In this document: in pieces, positions 33,861-43,495 of the stretch
Position numbering within the stretch: the first letter of the stretch is position 1
Layout of the letters: the number at the start of each line of letters is the position of its first letter
Source of the DNA: a bacterium HR08
GTDB lineage: Bacteria > Acidobacteriota > Blastocatellia > HR10
Direction of reading: 5' to 3'
Length of the DNA: 49,533 nt
Assembly: GCA_002898775.1 (NCBI GenBank)
Contig: BEHK01000002.1
Span: forward strand, 1-49,533
Notes under the pieces: model-generated
Told to the model about the DNA's origin: nothing
The model's database searches: none
Seen by the model: only the letters and a program-made list of their open reading frames with translations
Made by a program: the position numbers and the translations under genes

Positions 33861-34612
33861 AGGCTTCCTCCTTCTTGAAGAAGGTGATCCACGACCTCCT
33901 CGAACGAAAAGATACCCCGACGGTCTCTCGCAAACCGGGCAGCGACGAGCGCCCCCAGCGCGAAGGCCCGCCGATGGCGAACCGTGTGCGTGATCTCCAA
34001 AGTTTCAAACGGAGCGTCGAATCCCACCAGGTGCGTCCCCGGATGCGCGCCAGCACGAACCGAAGCGACGCTGATCCCATCGGGCGGGATGCGCCCTTCG
34101 AGCCGCGTGACCAGGTGCGTCTTCCGCTCCAGATGCTCGAGCAGAATCCGTCCCAAGCGAAGTGCTGTGCCACTCGGATGATCGGCCTTCCGCCAATGGT
34201 GCCACTCGACGAGGTAGGGATCGAAGTCGGAGAAATGCCGGAAGAGGCGCGCGCCATACGCCACCAGGCGAAAGAGCACGTGGATCCCCAGACAGAAATT
34301 CGGCCCGTAGACGAACCCGATCTCCGCGCGCTCGATCGCCGGCCGCACCTCATCCCACCGATCGTACCACCCGGTCGTGCCGACGACCATGGGCTTGCGC
34401 GCCTCGACAACCCGCTGAATATTGGTCACAACGGCCTGCGGCGTGGAGAAGTCCACGCAGACATCCACGTCGCGCAGGGCTTCAGCGGTCAGCCCTCGCC
34501 CCTCCGGATTCGTGCGCGAGGTGAAGATCGGCCCGACCTGAAAGCCCGCCTCACGAGCCGCCCGTTCGACCTCTCGTCCCATCTGCCCATATCCAATCAC
34601 CGCGATACGCAT
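33857..34612 (-). CDS. dapB: 4-hydroxy-tetrahydrodipicolinate reductase
   Basis: 251 residues. NAD(P)H enzyme that makes tetrahydrodipicolinate. Seen: the Rossmann motif VIGYGQMGREV, DFSTPQA, GTTGWYD, YGPNFCLGIHV, and the signature EWHHWRKADHPSGTA with catalytic His138/139 and Lys142. The ATG at 34612 is 4 nt after GGAGGT (34617-34622); an upstream TTG at 34624 would place the Shine-Dalgarno inside the gene and is rejected. The Shine-Dalgarno directly follows the T-tract of a strong hairpin (34623-34661), so any transcript entering this gene from upstream must pass that terminator-like structure. First structural gene of the dap-mur operon. Confidence 0.95.
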   Translation of the reverse strand: MRIAVIGYGQMGREVERAAREAGFQVGPIFTSRTNPEGRGLTAEALRDVDVCVDFSTPQAVVTNIQRVVEARKPMVVGTTGWYDRWDEVRPAIERAEIGFVYGPNFCLGIHVLFRLVAYGARLFRHFSDFDPYLVEWHHWRKADHPSGTALRLGRILLEHLERKTHLVTRLEGRIPPDGISVASVRAGAHPGTHLVGFDAPFETLEITHTVRHRRAFALGALVAARFARDRRGIFSFEEVVDHLLQEGGSL

Positions 34613-34622
34613 CGTGACCTCC

Positions 34623-34661
34623 AAAATAAAAAGCCCCTCGAAACCGAGGGTTTCGAGGGGC
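34623..34661 (-). terminator. attenuator-type terminator in the dapB leader
   Basis: On the minus strand GCCCCTCGAAACC (34661-34649), loop CTC, GGTTTCGAGGGGC (34645-34633): a 13-bp perfect stem, followed by TTTTTATTTT (34632-34623). It is a canonical intrinsic terminator, and it ends exactly where the dapB Shine-Dalgarno begins. No promoter can fit between it and dapB. Confidence 0.85.
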
Positions 34662-34686
34662 CCGATCCACGCCGGCCCGAATGGGG

Positions 34687-34851
34687 CTACGTCACCCCCT
34701 CAGGCCGAGGAGGACCGAGCCCCGTGCGCTTGACCCGCTTCATCTGCGCATGCTCGCGCAGGATATGATCATCCCATCGGACGGAGACGCCCGATGCGAT
34801 CCCACGCGCTTCACCGCCCATCCCGTTCACCGCTCGCGCCTCTGCGTTCAT
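34687..34851 (-). CDS. putative 54-codon leader peptide of the dap-mur operon
   Basis: An open frame of 54 codons starting 9 nt after the -10 of the promoter at 34861-34889, with no Shine-Dalgarno, so it would be translated as a leaderless mRNA. It ends with TAG 26 nt before the terminator hairpin. The peptide has only two Lys residues, Lys38 and Lys41 (QMKRVKRTGLG), encoded just upstream of the competing RNA segments at 34696-34712. This is the layout of a leader peptide that senses charged lysyl-tRNA, though the run of two Lys codons among Arg codons is modest. The frame is also open upstream of the ATG, so it could be a chance reading frame. Coding status is uncertain. Confidence 0.4.
   Translation of the reverse strand: MNAEARAVNGMGGEARGIASGVSVRWDDHILREHAQMKRVKRTGLGPPRPEGVT
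34696..34712 (-). promoter_or_regulatory. competing RNA segments 1 and 2 of the dap attenuator
   Basis: Segment 1 CTCCTC (34712-34707) can pair with segment 2 GAGGGG (34701-34696), five Watson-Crick pairs and one wobble around a 5-nt loop. Segment 2 can instead pair with CCCCTC of the terminator's 5' arm (34660-34655), six Watson-Crick pairs. This gives the 1:2, 2:3, 3:4 choice of classical attenuators. Confidence 0.5.
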
Positions 34852-34860
34852 CGCGCGGTG

Positions 34861-34889
34861 ATGATGCCACATCTTCTTCACGGTGTCAA
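34861..34889 (-). promoter_or_regulatory. sigma-70-type promoter for the dap-mur operon leader
   Basis: TTGACA (34889-34884), a 17-bp spacer and CATCAT (34866-34861) on the minus strand. The -35 is perfect and the -10 has four of six matches. It would give a leader of about 240 nt before dapB. Confidence 0.6.
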
Positions 34890-34979
34890 GCCGATCATCG
34901 CGCGCCTCTCGCGACATGGCGAGCGCCGCTCGCGAAAGCTGAGAACAGGCGCCCCCCACAGCACGAGGAAGCCCTCCCC

Positions 34980-37493
34980 TCAGAACGGCATAGGCTTCAC
35001 GCCGAACTCGCGAAAGAGCGCGCGCTGGTTGTAGAGCATCGGCCGCACGACCGGGAGCCATGGGAAGAACCGGCTCGGCGGAATGAACGCGCTCTGCCCC
35101 GAGGGAAGGCGATTCCATCCGCGCGGCGGATTCGTCAGCTCCACGACCTGCGTGTACGTGGCTCGATTCGCCTTCGGAACCGAAGGGCCCACATGAAATC
35201 CGAAGAGGTGGCGAAAGCGGATCATCTCGCGCGCGCTCCATGGCATCATCCACATCGCCCCATACATGCGCCCGAGATCCTCCACAGCCTCCCGCGCGCT
35301 CCTCGCGATGACCTCGCGCCAGTCCGCGCCATTGAAATAGTCGCGCGCGGGAGGGACGCCGGACCGCGCGCCCTCCAGGACGTGAAGCACCGTGCTGATG
35401 TTCACCTCCGAGAGCCCCTCATCGCCCAATTCATCGGCGAAGATGTTCCGAACGAGGCGCCGCCAAATAGCCTCGAAGACCACATTCGCCGGATCCGCGC
35501 CGGGCGCGGCGATGGCATCGGCGTAGAGCGCGCCGTCCCAATTCTGCAGGAGCTGCACGACCACCCCTAAGCGCGGATCGCTGGAACTCGCTTCCTCCAG
35601 CGCCCGCGTGAGATATCCCCCGAGGAATTCCAGCTTCGGACCGGTGTCGTCGAAGCGCGCGATGTCCTCCTCCAATGTCAGAAGATCCTCGACCCCTATC
35701 CGCGCATCGCGCGCCTCTTTGGAAGCGCGTCGGATGAGCCGCATGGGCTCGGCCAAGAGACTCATGATCCGCAGCACGCGATGTTGCTTCCCGAAGAGCA
35801 CGTCGTCCGGATTATCGAAGTCCACCGCCGGCTTATTGTTCCAATTCGCGAGCCACCCCTGCCGCGGATTGCGCACATGAGGCAAGGGATGCGTCGTCGC
35901 GCTCCACTCGGCTTCCCCTGTCCCCGGCAAGGGGAGGCGCGGATCGTATTCGCTCGGGCGAACGGGCACCCATCCGGCGAGCCAATAGGCGATGTTCCCG
36001 TCCACATCCGCATAGAGAAAGTGGTGCGAAGTCGGGATCCGCCGAACCGCTCGCTCGAAATCCTCCAGCGTCTGCGCCCGATTGATCTCCAAAAATCCCA
36101 CCCACGTCTCCGTCTCCCTCATCCAATGAGCCCGCTTGAGCGTGATCGCGATGTGGTTGGCTTCGTCCACGTAGAGCACGGGACCATGAACCGTCCGCCT
36201 GACGAGAATCGTCTTCGTCTTCGCCGCGCGCAGCGGAAAACCGAGCGGAGACGTCCGAATGGCGATGACCTCCTCGCGGACCTCCATGCGCCGATACGCC
36301 CCTTGGTAGAGGTACTCCTCGTGATTCGCGGGATTCAACTGCTCGATGTAGAGATCAGCATTATCGCCGGGACCACTGGTCGTCGTCCACGCGATCCGCT
36401 CATTGTGCCCGATCAAGACGGCCGGTCCGCCGGCGAAGGCCATCCCCGTCACGTGCCACCCCGGAGCTTTCAGATGCACCTCGTGCACGATGTCCGGATA
36501 GAGGAATCCCATCTGCGGCCCGCCGAGCAAGAGGGGGTGCCCTGTCCGCGACCTGGCCCCGTCAATGACGAATCCGAAACTTCCGAACGTGACGGGCAAG
36601 CCCAAAAGTTGGAAGAGCGTTCGACGCCGCTTCTGCCACCGCTCATATGCGGTGAGGAAGGAGCGGAGATCCGGAAGCCGACGGTAAAACGAGAGCAGAG
36701 GATTCCGCCGCTTGGAACGGGTGCGCATGGCGAGCGCGCGAGCGCTTTGCCCTGGGCTCCACTGCTCCTCGGGCGGTACGGTCACTGGGGCTTCCGGATC
36801 ATTCAACCACCGGAGGTCTTCGAAGATCGCTTCTCCCTCCTCCGGTCCGTGTCGGTTCACGAGCTGCTGGTAGAGGGCGAGATTGCGCAATTCCCGCCCG
36901 CCGCGCTCGCCGAAGATGCGCGCGGCTAATCGGCAGATGGCGATCGAATCCGTGACCGTCCACGGCTCCGGGAAGTATCCGAGGAGGTGGAATTCCCACG
37001 GCAGCTTTCGCATCGGGTCCTGGCGCGCCTCCGCCAGGTACCGATTGATCCCATCGCGATAGGCGGCGATGGCGCGCCGGGCGAATTCGGGCATCGCCGC
37101 GTACATGAGTTGATATTCCGACTCCGTATATCCGTGCTGACGCTGCTCGACATCCAGCTCGACGAGCTCAATCGGCCCCCGCACCTCGACGCTCGTCACG
37201 ATGTTGCCGAGAACCTCCGCCAAACGTCCGCGCGCGGCTCGCCGAAAGACCTCCAGTTGCCAGAGTCGATCCTGCGCGACCGCATAACCGTAGGCCTCGA
37301 AGAGATCGCGTTCGTTCTCCGCCTCGATGCTCGGCCGACCGTACTCGTCCCGAGAGATTCGCGCCGTCGAGATGGTCGTCTCCTCGGCGCGATCGGCTGT
37401 GACCGCCGGTATCCCCAAGGCCCTCCAGAGGAGGATCGAGAGACACGCGATCCCCACGCTCCATCGGGTGAAACGTCGAGACAGCCGACACAT
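34980..37493 (-). CDS. penicillin acylase family (Ntn-hydrolase) protein, exported
   Basis: 837 residues with a signal peptide (hydrophobic GIACLSILLWRALG). The family is made as one chain that cuts itself into alpha and beta subunits, with a beta-chain N-terminal Ser as nucleophile. Here the alpha region (DEYGRPSIEAENERDLFEAYGYAVAQDRLWQLE, seen in parts) runs to about residue 304, and FGSFGFVIDGARS places the likely Ser at residue 305. LLLGGPQMGF and AFAGGPAVLIGHNERIAW are also typical. Members cleave amides such as acyl-homoserine lactones or N-acyl compounds; the physiological substrate here is unknown. GGGAGGGG precedes the ATG at 37493, and a TTGCCT-N17-TATAAT promoter lies upstream. Its stop is about 90 bp before the dap-operon promoter. 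Confidence 0.9.
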   Translation of the reverse strand: MCRLSRRFTRWSVGIACLSILLWRALGIPAVTADRAEETTISTARISRDEYGRPSIEAENERDLFEAYGYAVAQDRLWQLEVFRRAARGRLAEVLGNIVTSVEVRGPIELVELDVEQRQHGYTESEYQLMYAAMPEFARRAIAAYRDGINRYLAEARQDPMRKLPWEFHLLGYFPEPWTVTDSIAICRLAARIFGERGGRELRNLALYQQLVNRHGPEEGEAIFEDLRWLNDPEAPVTVPPEEQWSPGQSARALAMRTRSKRRNPLLSFYRRLPDLRSFLTAYERWQKRRRTLFQLLGLPVTFGSFGFVIDGARSRTGHPLLLGGPQMGFLYPDIVHEVHLKAPGWHVTGMAFAGGPAVLIGHNERIAWTTTSGPGDNADLYIEQLNPANHEEYLYQGAYRRMEVREEVIAIRTSPLGFPLRAAKTKTILVRRTVHGPVLYVDEANHIAITLKRAHWMRETETWVGFLEINRAQTLEDFERAVRRIPTSHHFLYADVDGNIAYWLAGWVPVRPSEYDPRLPLPGTGEAEWSATTHPLPHVRNPRQGWLANWNNKPAVDFDNPDDVLFGKQHRVLRIMSLLAEPMRLIRRASKEARDARIGVEDLLTLEEDIARFDDTGPKLEFLGGYLTRALEEASSSDPRLGVVVQLLQNWDGALYADAIAAPGADPANVVFEAIWRRLVRNIFADELGDEGLSEVNISTVLHVLEGARSGVPPARDYFNGADWREVIARSAREAVEDLGRMYGAMWMMPWSAREMIRFRHLFGFHVGPSVPKANRATYTQVVELTNPPRGWNRLPSGQSAFIPPSRFFPWLPVVRPMLYNQRALFREFGVKPMPF

Positions 37494-37629
37494 ACCCCTC
37501 CCCCCGTGACATCTTCGGTGGAGAGGAAGATCACCGCCCTCTTCACGCAGGGGATGTGCTCATGAACCCCATGCGAGAGGACTCGCGTCCCTCCACCCTT
37601 GCCCTATCTATCCCCATCCTCCGCCGAGG

Positions 37630-37658
37630 ATTATAAGGTGAGCTGAGGCGTCAGGCAA
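37630..37658 (-). promoter_or_regulatory. strong sigma-70-type promoter for the penicillin acylase gene
   Basis: TTGCCT (37658-37653), 17 bp and a perfect TATAAT (37635-37630) on the minus strand. The start site near 37623 would leave a leader of about 130 nt before the ATG at 37493. It lies downstream of the sigma-54 activator gene. Confidence 0.7.
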
Positions 37659-37703
37659 GATGGCTGTACGAAAGGGCGAACAGGGGACCCTCGCCGCTCG
37701 CGT

Positions 37704-39542
37704 TCAGACTTCCGATGAGGGATGATCGGGATCCATCGCCGGGTCGGAGGTCTGACGCTTCCGCCTCCGATAAAAGATCGAGCGATGCAGGCCCGAACGC
37801 CGCGCGGCTTCAGCGATGTTCCCCCTTGCCTCTTCCAGCGCGCGGCGGATCAGGGCGTCCTCCAACTCGGCGATATACGTGCGCGCGATCTTCAGAATGG
37901 CGCGACGACGCCGTTCCAAGTCCGCTCGATCCACCGGCGGCGTGCGCAGATAGACGCGAAGGGGATTCTTCTCCGCCTCAAGAGCGCGCCACCGACCGAG
38001 CAGCGACTCCGGCAAATCTTGGACGCGAATCTCATCCGATAGGGCCAGCAGGACGAGCCGCTGCACCAGGTTCTCCAGCTCTCGAACGTTGCCGGGGAAT
38101 GAATACTCCTGGAGCGCGATCAACGCCTCGGGATGAAACCGGAGCGTCGGACGCCCGGCGGCCGGAGCGTATTTCTTCAGGAAGTGCAGCGCCAGCAGGG
38201 GAATATCTTCCGGACGTTCGCGAAGCGGTGGGAGGCGCACGGGGATGACATTCACGCGATGGTAGAGCGCTTCCAGAAACTTCCCCTCGGCAACCATCTG
38301 GTGGAGCAGGCGACTCGTAGCGGCGACGACGCGAACATCCACGCGAATCGGCCGGCTCCCCCCCAAGCGCTCGAACTCCTGAAATTGCAGGAAGCGAAGT
38401 AACTTCGCTTGCACGGGGAGAGGGAGCTCGCCGATCTCGTCCAGGAAGAGCGTCCCCCGATGGGCCAATTCCACGCGTCCCAGGCGACGTTCGAGCGCAC
38501 CGGTGAACGCCCCCCGTTCATGTCCGAACAATTCCGATTCCGCCAGCGCCTCCGGCACAGCCGCGCAATTGACGACCACGAACGGTCCCTGGGCTCGCGG
38601 ACTCAGCGCGTGCAGCGCGCGCGCGAGCATCTCCTTCCCCGTCCCCGACTCCCCCTCAAGCAAGACGGTCGCCGAAGACGGCGCCACCTGAACGATCGTC
38701 TGCACGACCCGTCGCCACTCCGGATTGATGCCCACCAAGCCCTGCAAGACCTCGCCGGGCGGCTCGCGCGAGAGCGCATCGCGAGCGCTCAGAGCCGCGT
38801 GCAACCGATCAGCCGCTTCCAGATATACGGCGATGATCGGCGCAATCCGGGCGAGGAATTCCCGATCCGCCTCCGAATACATCGCGGCGACGGTATTGTT
38901 CTCCAAATAGATCGCGCCGAAGCTCACGCCGCCAATGGCGAACGGGGCCACCAGGACGGAGCGCACGCCGCGCCGCACGATGCTCGTCTCCTGCGCATAT
39001 GCGGGATCCGAGAGCGCATCCCGAATGAGCAGCGTTTCGCCGGAGGTGAGCGCGCGCCACAGCAGCGTCCGACTGAAGGCGTGCTCCTCCGCCGCCAAAT
39101 CCTCCGAGCGAAAATTCCGAGCGCACGCCAGCAGAACGCGCGTCGGATCCACGCCGATCTCCTCCCCGATGCGCCGTCCCCCCGGATACAGCACCAGAAG
39201 AGCGCGTTCCGAGCGCGTCTCGGCGAGCAGCAGATCGGCGACCTGCTTTAGAAAGTCCCCCGAAGACGCGCTGTGGAAGTAGAGATCGGCCAACTGTCCG
39301 GCGACGCGCCCCAGGCGACTCTCCCGCACAAGCGACTGCAACTCGATGAGCGCTCGATCGAGCTTCTCCAGCTCATCGCCGCGAATCTGCCCGAGCGCCC
39401 TGGCGACCGCACTCAGCAGACGCCGGGCCTCGGGCTCCGAGAGATCCTCCTGCTGCGCGCGAGCAACGCGTTGCTCCAATTGCTCGAGCGCCCACCGGAC
39501 GTCACGGAGAAGATGCGCCGCTCTCTCCCACCACGTGCTCAT
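37704..39542 (-). CDS. sigma-54-dependent transcriptional activator with GAF sensor domain
   Basis: 612 residues. An N-terminal helical part (1-75) is followed by a GAF domain at about 92-245 (SVLVAPFAIGGVSFGAIYLEN), an AAA+ domain at about 265-500 and a Fis-type helix-turn-helix at about 560-602 (GNIAEAARRSGLHRSIFYRR). The AAA+ part has Walker A GESGTGKE, the sigma-54 contact loop GAFTGA (344-349), Walker B GTLFLDEIGEL and the arginine fingers in LPPLRERPED. Such proteins open sigma-54 promoter complexes by ATP hydrolysis from distant sites. There is no receiver domain, so control is by GAF ligand or by the Ser/Thr kinase encoded two genes upstream. Sigma-54 elements at 21379 and 21853 are possible targets, by inference only. 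Confidence 0.94.
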   Translation of the reverse strand: MSTWWERAAHLLRDVRWALEQLEQRVARAQQEDLSEPEARRLLSAVARALGQIRGDELEKLDRALIELQSLVRESRLGRVAGQLADLYFHSASSGDFLKQVADLLLAETRSERALLVLYPGGRRIGEEIGVDPTRVLLACARNFRSEDLAAEEHAFSRTLLWRALTSGETLLIRDALSDPAYAQETSIVRRGVRSVLVAPFAIGGVSFGAIYLENNTVAAMYSEADREFLARIAPIIAVYLEAADRLHAALSARDALSREPPGEVLQGLVGINPEWRRVVQTIVQVAPSSATVLLEGESGTGKEMLARALHALSPRAQGPFVVVNCAAVPEALAESELFGHERGAFTGALERRLGRVELAHRGTLFLDEIGELPLPVQAKLLRFLQFQEFERLGGSRPIRVDVRVVAATSRLLHQMVAEGKFLEALYHRVNVIPVRLPPLRERPEDIPLLALHFLKKYAPAAGRPTLRFHPEALIALQEYSFPGNVRELENLVQRLVLLALSDEIRVQDLPESLLGRWRALEAEKNPLRVYLRTPPVDRADLERRRRAILKIARTYIAELEDALIRRALEEARGNIAEAARRSGLHRSIFYRRRKRQTSDPAMDPDHPSSEV

Positions 39543-39557
39543 GCTCCGTGCGGCCCC

Positions 39558-39974
39558 TCATGCCCCCTCGACGCACAGCCCGCAGGGCAAGCACATCCCA
39601 TCGCATTCGCAATAGCCGATGGGGCAGATCCCATCCAGGCCGAGCGTCTCGCGCGCGAGCGCGCGCACGCGCCGCTCGACCGCGGCCGCTCGTTTCGCCC
39701 TCTGCGCCGCCGTCCTGCCGGCCAAAACGTAATAGACGGCGAACTGCTCGAACGCAGCGAGCACTTCCCGCAACCGCACATAGGAGGCCAAGTCCTCCCC
39801 ACTCAGCTCGCGCGTCTGAATCTCCCACCGATCCCACTGATTCTTCGCCGCCAGTTCCAATAAGACCGGAGGGATCCCGCGAATCCCTTCTTCGCGCTTC
39901 CGCCGTCGTCCGACCTTTCGCACCGGGATGCGAATCTTCAAGGACGTCCCTTTTCCCGTTCTCGGCTTCTTCAT
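39558..39974 (-). CDS. small basic protein with C-terminal cysteine cluster, unknown function
   Basis: 138 residues, no family recognised. The N-terminus is very basic (KIRIPVRKVGRRRKREEG). The middle (40-110) is helical, and the last 25 residues hold six Cys in the pattern C-x4-C-x-C-x3-C-x2-C-x2-C (ICPIGYCECDGMCLPCGLC). That could bind a metal or Fe-S centre or form disulfides. The ATG at 39974 has GAGGAG upstream; an in-frame ATG at 39992 lies before that Shine-Dalgarno and inside the kinase gene. It sits 14 nt after the kinase stop and about 15 nt before the sigma-54 activator, so it is in one operon with both and may link them. The function is unknown. Confidence 0.75.
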   Translation of the reverse strand: MKKPRTGKGTSLKIRIPVRKVGRRRKREEGIRGIPPVLLELAAKNQWDRWEIQTRELSGEDLASYVRLREVLAAFEQFAVYYVLAGRTAAQRAKRAAAVERRVRALARETLGLDGICPIGYCECDGMCLPCGLCVEGA

Positions 39975-39988
39975 CAAAGGTTCTCCTC

Positions 39989-42883
<2,895 letters not shown>

Positions 42884-43000
42884 CTCGCCCCCCTCAGCTC
42901 TTCGGCGGCGATGACTTCCGGCCTCGGTCTCGATCCGCGCCGTGTTCGTCATTCATGCTCTCCACCTCATCCGTTGAAAATCGCGCCGAGCTTCGCCCCA

Positions 43001-43029
43001 ATGATAGACGAAAGGCGAGACGGCGGCAA
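43001..43029 (-). promoter_or_regulatory. sigma-70-type promoter for the kinase operon
   Basis: TTGCCG (43029-43024), a 17-bp spacer and TATCAT (43006-43001) on the minus strand, with a start near 42994 and a leader of about 110 nt before the ATG at 42883. It is divergent from the amidase promoter, with about 34 bp between the two -35 boxes. Confidence 0.65.
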
Positions 43030-43063
43030 TCGCCTCCCCAAGGAGCACGACCCGTCCACCCCC

Positions 43064-43092
43064 TTGCATCGCCGGAGTCATCCGGGGATAAT
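43064..43092 (+). promoter_or_regulatory. sigma-70-type promoter for the Tat protein and amidase genes
   Basis: TTGCAT at 43064-43069, 17 bp and GATAAT at 43087-43092. The start codon at 43124 follows about 25 nt after the likely start site. Confidence 0.65.
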
Positions 43093-43123
43093 AATCCGGC
43101 ATGTATCCGGGGAGGTCCGAATC

Positions 43124-43462
43124 ATGAGAACGCGAAGGCGAGCGACACGACGGCACTTTCTCAAGACCATGGCCGTGACGGCGATCTGCCCTCCCGCGCT
43201 CGCTCTCCCGAAAGCGGCGAAGGAGGGAGACGCCCTGCGGACGACTCCGCCACAGCAACCGCAACAGCCGCTCACCCCTTCGGCGGCGGCGGAAGCGCTG
43301 GGCCAGTTGGTCCGAGCGCGCTACGGTCAGTTCCTGACGGCCGAACAGCTCGCGGAAGTCGTCCGGCAGATCGAGCGGAATCTTCGTTCGGCAGAACGTT
43401 TGCGCAGCGTCGCGTTGACGAATGCCGACGAGCCAGATCTCGTCTTCCGCGCGATGCCGTGA
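43124..43462 (+). CDS. small Tat-exported protein paired with amidase
   Basis: 112 residues. The N-terminus is a clear twin-arginine signal (TRRHFLKTMAVTAICPPALA; Arg9-Arg10, hydrophobic stretch, then Ala/Pro cleavage region), so it is exported folded. The mature part of about 80 residues has a Pro/Gln-rich linker (TPPQQPQQPLTP) and one helical region (LTAEQLAEVVRQIERNLRSAERL). No cofactor motif is seen. ATG 43124 has GGAGGT 7 nt before it; the frame is open further upstream but without support. The amidase follows 33 nt later with its own GGAGG, so the two form one unit. It may be a chaperone-like or accessory partner of the enzyme; this is inference. Confidence 0.8.
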   Translation: MRTRRRATRRHFLKTMAVTAICPPALALPKAAKEGDALRTTPPQQPQQPLTPSAAAEALGQLVRARYGQFLTAEQLAEVVRQIERNLRSAERLRSVALTNADEPDLVFRAMP

Positions 43463-43495
43463 GCGCGTCTTGCTCTCCTCGCAGGAGGTTCGGCG

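Noticed and set aside
34623..34889. Lysine riboswitch or T-box in the dapB leader
   Set aside because: I could not find the conserved L-box core or the T-box sequence in the leader, so the element is described as an attenuator of unknown class. A covariance search would decide.
34687..35253. Longer minus-strand frame of 188 codons running through the dap leader into the penicillin acylase gene
   Set aside because: Its upstream part lies out of frame inside the acylase gene and lacks coding character. Only the last 54 codons, placed after the promoter, were kept as a possible leader peptide.
42886..42956. Short upstream frame starting at 42956 and ending just before the kinase Shine-Dalgarno
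   Set aside because: It has about 20 codons of polar residues and a fair Shine-Dalgarno but no sign of a regulatory codon run or hairpin; chance is as likely.
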